Source: CATQHL01 sp965204655 (GTDB lineage: Bacteria; Actinomycetota; Acidimicrobiia; Acidimicrobiales; CATQHL01). Taken from it: 64,000 nucleotides of DNA. Under the pieces are notes generated by a model. The model was given only the letters and a program-made list of their open reading frames with translations. It ran no database searches and had not been told where the DNA came from. This document shows positions 35,731 through 44,055 of this stretch, in pieces. The stretch is from contig OZ241998.1 of assembly GCA_965204655.1 (NCBI GenBank), forward strand, positions 744,001 through 808,000, in the 5' to 3' direction. The position numbers were made by a program, and so were the translations under genes. Every line of letters starts with the position of its first letter. Position 1 is the stretch's first letter.

Positions 35731-36146
35731 CCTTGGTTTGAAAGGTCTGGGCGCAGCTTGGCGGCGGCGCCCGGGTAGGCGTGGCGGACGTCCCCGCGGG
35801 AGAGATCCGTGTAGAAGTGGATCAACACGCGGATCACGCCCTTCGTCGACCCATCCACTTCGAGTTCCCGGGCGCAGAGCAGCGGCACGTCGCCGAGGTC
35901 AAACCTATTGCGCGCCTCGGTTGCGGGGAACGAGGAGCGGATGTCGGAGGTGGCTGTGAAGATCACGCTGATCAAATCCTGGGATGCTATGCGGTTGCCG
36001 TCAAACGCTTCACTGAGGAGGAGTTCCACCTGTTTGGAGATTTCCTCCCGGGTGTCCTTCCGGACAACGACGGCGCCCCGCAGGGCGCGGACGAAGCGGG
36101 GGGCGTCGGCGGGATCCCGCCTCTTGGAGGTCGGAGGTTCTACCAA
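35727..36146 (-). CDS. aroH: Monofunctional chorismate mutase, AroH type
   Basis: Rearranges chorismate to prephenate, the step before TyrA. 139 residues, matching the small trimeric AroH fold: LRGAVVVRKDTREEI at the start, then SEAFDGNRIASQDLISVIFTATSDI, PLLCARELEVDGS and VLIHFYTD. The start is probably TTG at 36146, whose bases overlap the scpB stop by seven (TTGGTAG). No good ribosome site is visible, so it likely depends on translation of scpB. The run scpA-scpB-aroH-tyrA-aroA is compact and probably one operon. Confidence 0.92.
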   Translation of the reverse strand: MVEPPTSKRRDPADAPRFVRALRGAVVVRKDTREEISKQVELLLSEAFDGNRIASQDLISVIFTATSDIRSSFPATEARNRFDLGDVPLLCARELEVDGSTKGVIRVLIHFYTDLSRGDVRHAYPGAAAKLRPDLSNQG

Positions 36147-36727
36147 CTCTTGGGGGAGGGATCGCCGCGGAGGACGGATTCGAGAGCCTCGGTCACCTGC
36201 ACCTCCGGCACGAACTGCCCGAGATCGGGCAGTTCGCTGATGGAGTCGATACCCAGACTCTCCAAGAAGAGTTGCGTGGTTCCGAAAAGTACCGCGTTAC
36301 CCGGGCCGGGGTCTACTCCCGCGGGCTCCACGAGCCCGCGCCTTTGCAGGGTGCGAATCACTGCGTCGGCCTTGACGCCTCGGATGTCGGCAATCTGGGC
36401 GCGGGAGACCGGCTGGTTGTAGGCCACGATGCTGAGCGTCTCCATGGCGGCTGTGGAGAGGCGGAGAGAATTGGAGGCGCTGAGGTAGCTCTCCACGTAT
36501 TCGTAGAGTTCTGGGTGGCTCTGAAGTCGGTAGCCGCCAGCCACCCGCACCAGCACGAACCCCCGTTCGGCGTACTCCTCGGCCAACTCCTCAGCCGCCG
36601 CATCCACGGACGCCGCGGAGGTCTCCAGCAACTGCGCCAGAATCTTGGGCGGAACGGGGTCTTCGCTGACCATCAGAATGGCTTCTAGGGCGCGTTTGCG
36701 ATGCCTGTCCAAGGCCGCCTCCTTCAC
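36140..36727 (-). CDS. scpB: Segregation and condensation protein B
   Basis: Subunit of the SMC-ScpAB condensin-like complex that organises and segregates the chromosome. About 195 residues. Two winged-helix domains are expected; the conserved stretches are ALEAILMVSEDPVPP and, in the second half, AMETLSIVAYNQPVSRAQIADIRG and LFGTTQLFLESLG. The start is GTG at 36727, which overlaps the scpA stop (GTGA). A longer frame from 36781 would run through the end of scpA and lacks conservation. Confidence 0.93.
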   Translation of the reverse strand: MKEAALDRHRKRALEAILMVSEDPVPPKILAQLLETSAASVDAAAEELAEEYAERGFVLVRVAGGYRLQSHPELYEYVESYLSASNSLRLSTAAMETLSIVAYNQPVSRAQIADIRGVKADAVIRTLQRRGLVEPAGVDPGPGNAVLFGTTQLFLESLGIDSISELPDLGQFVPEVQVTEALESVLRGDPSPKSW

Positions 36728-37497
36728 TGCTGCACCCAAAGCGCCTCTGCAGGAGAGGAGGCGAAATCGGCCTCTTTCCATTCCACGGTTATCTCCCCGA
36801 AGGCCTTCGCCTGATAAATCTCCACCAGGTCAAGCCTGAACATCTCGAGCAGAGCCAGAAAGTGGGTCACGACCTCCATGCGACTGCTCAGCGACTCCGT
36901 GATTTCGCGGAAACCGACCCGTCCGCGGCCGGGCAGGCTTTCCCTGAGATCGTCTACTACGTCGGGGACTTGGTAGGTGATCGGAGACAGGAAGGAGAGA
37001 TCCAGAGTCGGTTGGGGCTCCGATGCGACTGCCCTCAGATATGCCTCGGCTATGTCCTTCGGGGACACACCCACTAAGGGATCGGGCAGGATCTCGATCA
37101 GCGAGACCTCCGGGCCGGCGGCTCGGGGGCGTGAAAGGGCGGCGCTCCGCATCATCTCTTCAAAAACCGAGGAAGCGTTCCGGTAGGTCTGGCACTCCAA
37201 CAGCCGAGCCAGCAGGCGGTCGCGGCTCGCCCAGATGTCGGTCTCCTCGTCCTCTTCGCCATCTTCGGGGTCAGGCAGAAGTTGACGGCTCTTGAGTTCG
37301 ATGAGCGTGGCGGCGATGAGCAGGAACTCTGAAGCGGTTTCGAGTTCCAAAGTCTCCATGCGCTCCAACTCTGCGAGGTAAGCGGCGACGACGTCCGAAA
37401 GCGAGATCTCGTAGACGTCGACCTCCGAGCGCAGAATGAGGTGCAGGAGCAGGTCGAAAGGCCCTTCAAACACCGGCGTGCGAACCTCCGTAGCCAC
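36724..37497 (-). CDS. scpA: Segregation and condensation protein A
   Basis: Kleisin subunit that bridges the SMC dimer with ScpB. 257 residues. The N-terminal motif VFEGPFDLLLHLILRSEVDVYEI is diagnostic, followed by EFLLIAATLIELKSRQLLPDP; the C-terminal winged helix has FLALLEMFRLDLVEIYQ and FGEITVEW. Start is GTG at 37497. Heads the scpA-scpB-aroH-tyrA-aroA-cmk run and is divergent from trpS. No parA-like gene precedes it here. Confidence 0.93.
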   Translation of the reverse strand: MATEVRTPVFEGPFDLLLHLILRSEVDVYEISLSDVVAAYLAELERMETLELETASEFLLIAATLIELKSRQLLPDPEDGEEDEETDIWASRDRLLARLLECQTYRNASSVFEEMMRSAALSRPRAAGPEVSLIEILPDPLVGVSPKDIAEAYLRAVASEPQPTLDLSFLSPITYQVPDVVDDLRESLPGRGRVGFREITESLSSRMEVVTHFLALLEMFRLDLVEIYQAKAFGEITVEWKEADFASSPAEALWVQQ

Positions 37498-37594
37498 ATA
37501 AGAAGCCTAGAAAACAGAAGAGCAAACGAGCGTAATTTCCGGCGGGTCGGCGTGCGTGTCCAGTCGGGGGACAGCAAAAAAGCACTCCCGCCCT

Positions 37595-37609
37595 TATAGT
37601 CTCGCCGCG
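37595..37609 (+). promoter_or_regulatory. Candidate -10 element giving a leaderless trpS transcript
   Basis: TATAGT (37595-37600) lies eight bases before the GTG start of trpS at 37609. Transcription starting at the usual distance from a -10 hexamer would begin on or beside the start codon. There is no ribosome site before this GTG, which agrees with leaderless translation. No strong -35 hexamer is apparent. Confidence 0.5.
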
Positions 37610-38604
37610 TGGCTCGCGTTTTCTCGGGAATCCAACCTACCGGAGCGGTGCACCTCGGCAACCTGCTGGGGGCGCTCCGTCACTGGGTAAACAGCCAGCA
37701 CGACAGCGAGGCGATCCACTGCATCGTCGACCTCCACGCCATCACGATTCCGCAGAACCCCGCGGAGTTGCGAGCAGCCACGCTGCGACTCACGCAGTTG
37801 CTCGTTGCGGTGGGTCTCGACCCAAAGGAGTGTGTGATCTTCGTTCAGAGCCACGTCCGAGAGCACACGGAGTTGGCCTGGCTGCTGCAGTGCACGGTCA
37901 GCTTCGGGGAACTCCGTCGCATGAACCAGTTCAAGGAGAAGTCCGCCGACGCGGATTTTGTGTCGGCTGGTCTGTTCACCTACCCTGCGCTTCAGGCTGC
38001 CGACATTCTGCTTTATGACACCGACGAGGTACCGGTGGGCGACGATCAGCGCCAGCACCTGGAACTCTCCAGAGACGCCGCTATGCGCTTCAACTCCCGC
38101 TACGGCGACACGTTCGTGGTGCCCAGACACCGCATTGCGTCTACAGGCGCAAGGGTGATGGACCTTCAGAACCCAGAGGAGAAAATGTCCAAGTCCTCGG
38201 GAGAAGCGCCGGGAACCATCTGGTTGCTGGACGACCCCAGCGTGATCCGGCGCAAGATACGTCGGGCCGTGACCGACAGCCTTGGCGAAGTCCGGTACGA
38301 CCCCGATACGCAACCGGGGGTCTCGAACCTGCTCGACATCCTGGGAGCTTCGACGGACAGGCGGGCGAATGCGCTGGCCGAAGAATACGACAACTACGGA
38401 GCGCTAAAGGACGACTGCGCTGAGGCTGTGATCGCCTTGCTTGAGCCGATCCAGAGGAGGTACGACGAGATGCAGTCGGAGAGCGGGGAGACGCTTCGGC
38501 TGCTCGCAGACGGGGCGGAGCGCGCCAGGGAGGTCGCCTCGCTCACCATGGCCCGAGCCCGGGAGGCGGTCGGCTTCCTGTCCTGCGGGGGCTCTGGTGG
38601 CTGA
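37609..38604 (+). CDS. trpS: Tryptophan-tRNA ligase
   Basis: Charges tRNA-Trp with tryptophan. Class I synthetase, 331 residues, normal length. The HIGH-type motif is GAVHLGNLLGAL (residues about 11-22), the second is KMSKSSGEAPGTI (about 193-205); GDDQRQHLELSRD and PALQAADILLYD are family motifs. GTG at 37609 gives MARVFSGIQPTG, the expected start. Its C-terminus ends in a Gly/Ser/Cys-rich tip (CGGSGG), followed at once by an 18-base repeat array. It is one of few plus-strand genes in this part. Confidence 0.95.
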   Translation: MARVFSGIQPTGAVHLGNLLGALRHWVNSQHDSEAIHCIVDLHAITIPQNPAELRAATLRLTQLLVAVGLDPKECVIFVQSHVREHTELAWLLQCTVSFGELRRMNQFKEKSADADFVSAGLFTYPALQAADILLYDTDEVPVGDDQRQHLELSRDAAMRFNSRYGDTFVVPRHRIASTGARVMDLQNPEEKMSKSSGEAPGTIWLLDDPSVIRRKIRRAVTDSLGEVRYDPDTQPGVSNLLDILGASTDRRANALAEEYDNYGALKDDCAEAVIALLEPIQRRYDEMQSESGETLRLLADGAERAREVASLTMARAREAVGFLSCGGSGG

Positions 38605-38614
38605 GGGCACTCGA

Positions 38615-38698
38615 GGGGGCTGAGGGGGATCCGGGGGCTGAGGGGGATCCGGGGGCTGAGGGGGATCCGGGGGCTGAGGGGGATCCGGGGGCTGAGGG
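38615..38698. repeat. 18-base tandem repeat downstream of trpS
   Basis: Four perfect copies and a partial fifth of GGGGGCTGAGGGGGATCC (38615-38632, 38633-38650, 38651-38668, 38669-38686, then 38687-38698), in a G-rich gap between the convergent trpS and xer genes. Imperfect half-units (ggggctctggtggctgag, gggggctctgggagctga) flank it. The minus-strand frame would encode PQPPDP repeats but has no support as a gene. It may act as a transcription barrier or G-quadruplex-forming element; that is only inferred from the G runs. Confidence 0.85.
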
Positions 38699-38758
38699 CA
38701 CCCCGGGGGCTCTGGGAGCTGAACAGGGCTCGTCCAATCCCCCCGAGCGGATGACCCC

Positions 38759-39799
38759 TTAGCCCTTGAGGGACTCCAGGGTGGCGAAGTTCTGGAGTGC
38801 CTTGGCTCTCGGGTGGGCTTGTTCGTAGACCTCAAAGAGGCGCTTGCGAGAGACCTTGGTGTAGATCTGGGTGGTTCTGATGTTCGCATGCCCTAGCAAC
38901 TCTTGCACCGTGCGTATATCCGCGCCCCCGTCGAGGAGGTGAGTGGCGAAGCTGTGGCGCAGAACATGCGGCGAAAGAGTTCCCCCGATGCCCGCCGCCC
39001 TCTGGTACTTCTTGACGAGCAGCCAAGCCCCCTGGCGAGTCAGCCGAGCACCGCGGTGGTTCAGGAATAGAGCTTCGGAATCGTTGCGGGACTTCCAGCG
39101 CTCTGGTTCCAGCACCGCCCTGCCGGGCGGGGAGAGCCAAAGCGCCAAGGCTGAATATGCGGCGCGCCCCACTGGCAGCAGTCTTTCCTTGCCGCCCTTG
39201 CCCAGAACTAAGACGGAAGCGGTGGATTCCAAGGTCATCTCCAGCCGCCCTAGGGAAAGACCGGTCAACTCCGAGATGCGCATGCCCGTTCCGTAGAGGG
39301 TCTCCAGAACCGCCTGATCCCTGAGCAGGCGAGCCCGGTATGCATCTGCAGAACCGCCGTCTTCCTCATTGGAAAGCCTCGAGAGTTCCCGAGCCGGAGC
39401 AGTGACCAACTTGCAGGCTTCCTCTTCGCTCAGAGACTTGGGAATCCCCGCCGGAACCCGAGGCATCTCCACCTTAGACGTCGGGTCGTCTTGGCGCATT
39501 TCCTCGAGCACCAGGTAGCGGTGCAAGTTGCGCACCGTGCTGAGGCCGCGCGCCAACGTTGCGTCGGAGGCGCCCTCTGAGCTTCGGTGATGCACCCACT
39601 CCTGAACCTTGGATGCATCCATCTCGTCCAGGCTCCAGCCTCGCTCTTCAAGGAAGCCTAGATAGTTGGCGAGATCCTGCCCGTAGGCATCCAGGGTTCT
39701 GGGCGACCTGCCTCTTTCCAGCGCCAGCCAGTCCAGGTAGTTCTGCACATCGGGGTGAACGCCCGTGTGGGGGTGAACGCCCGTGTGATTGGGGGTCAT
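38759..39799 (-). CDS. xerD: Tyrosine recombinase XerC/XerD family
   Basis: Site-specific recombinase expected to resolve chromosome dimers at dif. 346 residues. The N-terminal SAM-like DNA-binding domain starts at VQNYLDWLALERGRSPRTL. The catalytic residues are visible: Arg in GTGMRISEL, HVLRHSFATHLL (His and Arg), LLGHANIRTTQIYTKV (His and the nucleophile Tyr). The first 17 residues contain a short repeat (HTGVHPHTGVHP) and may not be native; a later start is possible. The ATG overlaps the pyrG stop by four bases. In M. tuberculosis xerD lies in the same area near pyrG, which favours XerD over XerC. Confidence 0.9.
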   Translation of the reverse strand: MTPNHTGVHPHTGVHPDVQNYLDWLALERGRSPRTLDAYGQDLANYLGFLEERGWSLDEMDASKVQEWVHHRSSEGASDATLARGLSTVRNLHRYLVLEEMRQDDPTSKVEMPRVPAGIPKSLSEEEACKLVTAPARELSRLSNEEDGGSADAYRARLLRDQAVLETLYGTGMRISELTGLSLGRLEMTLESTASVLVLGKGGKERLLPVGRAAYSALALWLSPPGRAVLEPERWKSRNDSEALFLNHRGARLTRQGAWLLVKKYQRAAGIGGTLSPHVLRHSFATHLLDGGADIRTVQELLGHANIRTTQIYTKVSRKRLFEVYEQAHPRAKALQNFATLESLKG

Positions 39800-41433
39800 C
39801 CGACCGCCGAGAACACGTCCAGGAGTTGCGGGTTGCGGCCCTCGGCTCTGTCGAGAGCAGCGTCAAAAAAGGCGCCAAAGAGAGGAGCAGGACGACCCGG
39901 TCGGCTCTTGAACTCGGGATGCGACTGAGTACCCAGCCAGAACGGGTGGTCTTCAAGTTCTGCGAACTCCACGAGCAGGCCGTTGGGCGAGAGCCCGGAA
40001 CAGATCAGCCCAGCGGCCTCCAGTTGCTCCCGATACTCCGGGTTGACCTCGTAGCGGTGCCGGTGGCGTTCGGAAATGACGCCCACCCGGTAGATGTCCT
40101 CTACGCGGGTTCCTTCCCGGAGGTGCGCCGTGAACGCACCCAGCCGCATTGTGCCGCCCTTGTAGAGAACGCTCTGCTGTTCCTCCATCAGGCAAACCAC
40201 GGGGTGGGGGGTGCGAGGGTCGAACTCCGTGGAATGGGCGCCCTCCAGCCCCAGCCGGGAGCGTGCGAACTCTACGATCATCGCCTGCATGCCCAGGCAT
40301 ATACCCAGGCAGGGAATGCCCTGGGAGCGGGTGTATGCAGCTGCCTTGATCTTTCCCCCGATTCCGCGACCGCCGAAGCCACCAGGAATGATGATCCCGT
40401 CCAGATCGGTCAAGCGGCCGTCGAAGCCGCCGTCTTCCAGGTCTTCGGCCTGGATCCAATCGATCTCTACGCGGGAATTCCGATGGAGGGCGGCGTGGCG
40501 CAGAGCCTCAGCCACGGAAAGGTATGCGTCGGCCAGACTCACGTACTTGCCGACCACGCCGATGCGCGCCCCGCCTCTTGCGTTCAAAGCCATGCGCTGG
40601 AGAGACTCCCACTTGCTGAGATCGGGCGACAAGTCTCCTCCCAGGTGTTCGTGGACGACGTCATCAAGACCTTCCTCGTGGAGCACCAGCGGAAGTTCGT
40701 AGATGTTCTCAACGTCCGGAGCGTTCACTACAGCGTGCTGGGGGACGTCGCAGAGACTGGAGATCTTGTCCTTGAGCCTCTGGGGAATGGGGCGGTCGCT
40801 GCGACACACGATCACGTCGGGTTGGACGCCCCTGCTTCGCAGCTCCGTCACGGAGTGCTGCGTGGGCTTGGTCTTCTGCTCGCCGCTCGGCCCTATGAAG
40901 GGAACGAGCGTCACGTGCAAGTAGCAGACGTTTGCGCGCCCTACGTCGAGGCGGAACTGCCGGATGGCCTCTAGAAAAGGGAGGATCTCAATATCCCCAA
41001 CCGTCCCCCCCACCTCCACGATGGCCACGTCTACGTCGGGGGCGGACAAAGATCGGATACGCCTTTTGATCTCGTCGGTCACGTGCGGAATCACCTGAAC
41101 GGTCCCGCCTAGGTAGTCACCTCGGCGTTCAGCTTCCAGCACCGCCGAATAGATGGATCCTGTGGTGGCGTTGGAGGCCTTCGTGAGGTTTTTGTCAATG
41201 AACCTCTCGTAGTGGCCGAGGTCGAGGTCGGTCTCTCCGCCGTCCTCGGTTACGAATACCTCCCCGTGTTCGTAAGGGTTGAGCGTTCCAGGGTCTACGT
41301 TGATGTAGGGGTCGAGCTTCTGCATCGTGACGCTCAAGCCCCTGGCCTTCAGCAGAGCCCCCAGGGTGGCCGCAGTAAGACCCTTTCCGAGGGAGCTAGA
41401 CACCCCTCCCGTGACAAACGCGTATTTCGTCAC
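39796..41433 (-). CDS. pyrG: CTP synthase (glutamine hydrolysing)
   Basis: Converts UTP to CTP with ATP and glutamine. 545 residues, full length. The N-terminal synthetase domain begins KYAFVTGGVSSSLGKGLTAATLG and has INVDPGTLNPYEHGEVFVTEDG. The class I glutamine amidotransferase domain in the C-terminal half shows PGGFGGRGI, nucleophile Cys in CLGICLGMQ, and His/Glu in TQSHPEF. Start is GTG at 41433, nine bases after recN. CTP made here and the CMP kinase nearby serve the same pool. Confidence 0.96.
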   Translation of the reverse strand: MTKYAFVTGGVSSSLGKGLTAATLGALLKARGLSVTMQKLDPYINVDPGTLNPYEHGEVFVTEDGGETDLDLGHYERFIDKNLTKASNATTGSIYSAVLEAERRGDYLGGTVQVIPHVTDEIKRRIRSLSAPDVDVAIVEVGGTVGDIEILPFLEAIRQFRLDVGRANVCYLHVTLVPFIGPSGEQKTKPTQHSVTELRSRGVQPDVIVCRSDRPIPQRLKDKISSLCDVPQHAVVNAPDVENIYELPLVLHEEGLDDVVHEHLGGDLSPDLSKWESLQRMALNARGGARIGVVGKYVSLADAYLSVAEALRHAALHRNSRVEIDWIQAEDLEDGGFDGRLTDLDGIIIPGGFGGRGIGGKIKAAAYTRSQGIPCLGICLGMQAMIVEFARSRLGLEGAHSTEFDPRTPHPVVCLMEEQQSVLYKGGTMRLGAFTAHLREGTRVEDIYRVGVISERHRHRYEVNPEYREQLEAAGLICSGLSPNGLLVEFAELEDHPFWLGTQSHPEFKSRPGRPAPLFGAFFDAALDRAEGRNPQLLDVFSAVG

Positions 41434-41442
41434 GGGACGTCA

Positions 41443-43068
41443 TCATACCCTCTGCTGCCCCGAGTATGCAGACTTGCGGTCGGAGGCGGCCCGCTCTAGG
41501 AGTTCTCCGGCGTGGCCGCGCGCCGATTCGCTGTCGGGCGAGCCCGAGAGCATGCGAGCCAGTTCGACCTTGCGCTCTTCGTCGGAGAGCCTCTGCGCCG
41601 TTACCCAACTCGTGCTCCCGTCGTCAACCTTGGAGATGCTGATGTGGGCGTCCGCGTAAGCCGCCACCTGGGGAAGGTGAGTGACGACCAGTATCTGGCG
41701 GAACTCCGACAGCCTTGCCAGGGCGCGGCCTACCCAGATACCGGCCTCGCCGCCGATCCCGGCGTCTACCTCGTCGAGGACGACCGTGGGAGGAGCTTCA
41801 AGGAGCACTACGTACAGGGCCAGCATGGTGCGGGAGAGTTCGCCCCCGGAGGCCGCTTTAGAGATCGGAATCGGAGACGAACCGGAGTTAACAGCCAGCA
41901 AAAACTCCACGTCATCGCCTGGATCTTCCTCTCCGACCGCCAGCGACAAGCGGGCTTTGGGCATGGCCAGGAGACGCAACTCCTCGCTGACCCGCTCGGC
42001 TAGGGCGCTCGCCGACTCCCTGCGCCGGGCGCCCACGCGGGCGGATTCGGCACGCTCCTCGCTGACCGCCTCGGAGAGTTGGGCGGTCAACTCGGCGCAG
42101 AGTTCGTCCGCACCCCGAAGGGTTTCTAACCGCGAACGAGTTTCGTTGCGGTAGGAGATGACGTCCTCCAGCGTCTCCCCGTACTTGCGGCGCAGACCGG
42201 CCAGGATGGCTCGGCGCTCAATGACTTCGGCCAGGCGCTGCGGATCGTCGGGGACTTCTTCGGCCTTGCTGCGGAGTTCCGCCGCGAGGTCGGAGACCTC
42301 AGCCTGCAGGTCTGCGACGCGCCGGGCGCACTCGACTAGGGACGGAAAGTGCACGGCTTCGTCCAAGGCAGAGTGAACTTCAGCGAGAGCTTCGGTAACG
42401 GGGCCGTCCCCGCCGAGGACGTGCGCTCCCCGCCCCGCCGCTTCACGGATGTCGGCGGCGTTGGCCAGCGTCTGCTCAATGGCCTCTAGTGACTTCTCCT
42501 CCTGCGGGTCGTCGAGGGCGGCGCGATCCAACTCCAGAAGTTGGTGCTCAAGCACATCCATCTCCCGGGCGCGAGCACGCTCGTCTCCGCCGATTTCCTC
42601 TATGCGTTTTTCGATCCCCGCCCGGCGGGAACGCAACTCCTTCAGCCTCGAAAGGTCAACGCCTCCGAAAACGTCGAGCGCTTGGCGTCGAGCAGAGCGC
42701 TTGAACAAGGACTGGTGCCGGCGCTGACCGCAGATGTCCACGAGTTCTCCTGCAGTCTCGGCCAGCACTCCCAGTCCTGAGAGGCGCCCGTTGATGAAGA
42801 TCCGCGAGCGCCCGGTGCGCGACAATTCTCGTGCGACCAGAAGTTCCTTGCCGTCCGGCAACTCGAAGCGCCCCTCAACCTCAGCTTTTTCTGCCCCCCG
42901 ACGGATGAGCAGCGGATCAGCCCGTCCGCCCGCCAAGAGAGACACCGCGCCGGTGAGCATTGTCTTGCCTGCGCCCGTCTCTCCGGTGAGCACCGTAAAG
43001 CCCCCCTCAATCCCCAGGTCGAGGTCTTTGATCAGCGCCAGATTCCGCACCACTAAGTCAGTCAGCAT
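41443..43068 (-). CDS. recN: DNA repair protein RecN
   Basis: SMC-like ATPase acting in double-strand-break repair. 541 residues: Walker A GETGAGKTMLTG near residue 35, a long coiled-coil-forming middle (about 150-350, charged Glu/Arg-rich), the signature SGGELSRTMLALYVVL, and Walker B VVLDEVDAGIGGEA. ATG at 43068 gives MLTDLVVRNLALIKDLDL, the usual beginning. It lies in the conserved actinobacterial order tlyA-nadK-recN. Confidence 0.95.
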   Translation of the reverse strand: MLTDLVVRNLALIKDLDLGIEGGFTVLTGETGAGKTMLTGAVSLLAGGRADPLLIRRGAEKAEVEGRFELPDGKELLVARELSRTGRSRIFINGRLSGLGVLAETAGELVDICGQRRHQSLFKRSARRQALDVFGGVDLSRLKELRSRRAGIEKRIEEIGGDERARAREMDVLEHQLLELDRAALDDPQEEKSLEAIEQTLANAADIREAAGRGAHVLGGDGPVTEALAEVHSALDEAVHFPSLVECARRVADLQAEVSDLAAELRSKAEEVPDDPQRLAEVIERRAILAGLRRKYGETLEDVISYRNETRSRLETLRGADELCAELTAQLSEAVSEERAESARVGARRRESASALAERVSEELRLLAMPKARLSLAVGEEDPGDDVEFLLAVNSGSSPIPISKAASGGELSRTMLALYVVLLEAPPTVVLDEVDAGIGGEAGIWVGRALARLSEFRQILVVTHLPQVAAYADAHISISKVDDGSTSWVTAQRLSDEERKVELARMLSGSPDSESARGHAGELLERAASDRKSAYSGQQRV

Positions 43069-43143
43069 TTCACCCCTTGTCTTTTTTCGCTGTCTGCGGC
43101 GCGCCCGCTTTGCGCGCTAGTGCGCCTGTCGAGAGGGCTTCGT

Positions 43144-44046
43144 CTAGCCCTCGTCGCCTAGGCCGAACTTAGCCTTCAGGATGTCGTGAAAAACCCTTTC
43201 CTTGAAGGTAACTAACTGCGCCGGATGAGGCGAGGCCGTGCACTCCATATAACCACCGGGATGAAGCGATCCCAACATGCGTCCGTCGATGGCCACCACC
43301 GCAGGGCGTTCGTCGAACACCTCCACGCGCACCTTCGCAGTGGGAGGGAGCACGAGAGAACGATCAAAAAGGGAATGCGTGGCGACCGGCGTGACCAGCA
43401 AGGATTCGAGTTCCGGGGAGAGGATGGGGCCTTGCAGGCTGAATGAATAGGCCGTCGATCCCGTCGGAGACGACACGACCAGTCCGTCGGCGGTGTAACC
43501 GGTGAACGGCTTGCCGTTGATCCGCAAGAGAAGACTGATGCTGCGGCCGCGGTCAAACTTCTCGACTGCCACCTCGTTGAGCGCCCCCATGCCGAGCGAG
43601 TCGGCGGGAGCTGAAGAAGCGAGAGGGATGTCTTCAAGGACTTTGGGGACGTCGGGCTGCTCAACGCGGACGTCTAAGCGCATCCGCTCGTTCAAGGCAA
43701 AATCGCCGTCCAGCCAGCGTCCTATGGCGAGGCGAACGTCGGTGGGTTCGACCTCGGCCAAGTAGGCCAGGTTGCCATAGTTGACCCCTAGTACGGGGAT
43801 GTCGTGCTCGGACACGAGTTCCACGGCGTGGAGAATGCTCCCGTCGCCGCCAAGGCTGATCATCAGGTCAACGCCGCAATGGACTTCGCTCTCAGGCCTT
43901 GCGAGATGTTCCAGACCGGCGGCTTGAGCGTCGGCGTCAGCTAGGCAGACCTCGTGGCCTTCTTTGAGAAGCCAAGAAGCTACATCGCGGGCGCCGCGCA
44001 TCGCCGCCTGCCGACGGGGATGAACGACGAGAGCGAAAGACGCCAC
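43144..44046 (-). CDS. nadK: NAD kinase
   Basis: Phosphorylates NAD+ to NADP+. 300 residues. The motifs LGGDGSILHA (residues about 65-74), VLGVNYGNLAYLAEVEP, LNEVAVEK and the glycine-rich SSPTGSTAYSFSLQGPILSP are all present. Start is GTG at 44046. It lies between tlyA and recN as in other Actinomycetota, on the same strand with short gaps, probably in one transcript. Confidence 0.95.
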   Translation of the reverse strand: MASFALVVHPRRQAAMRGARDVASWLLKEGHEVCLADADAQAAGLEHLARPESEVHCGVDLMISLGGDGSILHAVELVSEHDIPVLGVNYGNLAYLAEVEPTDVRLAIGRWLDGDFALNERMRLDVRVEQPDVPKVLEDIPLASSAPADSLGMGALNEVAVEKFDRGRSISLLLRINGKPFTGYTADGLVVSSPTGSTAYSFSLQGPILSPELESLLVTPVATHSLFDRSLVLPPTAKVRVEVFDERPAVVAIDGRMLGSLHPGGYMECTASPHPAQLVTFKERVFHDILKAKFGLGDEG

Positions 44047-44055
44047 GGCTTCAGG

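Noticed and set aside
38615..38698. Possible CRISPR array
   Set aside because: The repeats are contiguous with no spacers, and no cas genes are present.
38404..38889. Minus-strand frame encoding PQPPDP repeats
   Set aside because: It is made by the 18-base repeats and overlaps both trpS (antisense) and the xer gene. No ribosome site or homology signal.
38759..39799. Tyrosine recombinase as a sign of an integrated element
   Set aside because: It has normal Xer length and motifs, overlaps pyrG and sits in a conserved housekeeping order; no other mobile-element gene or attachment repeats are near.
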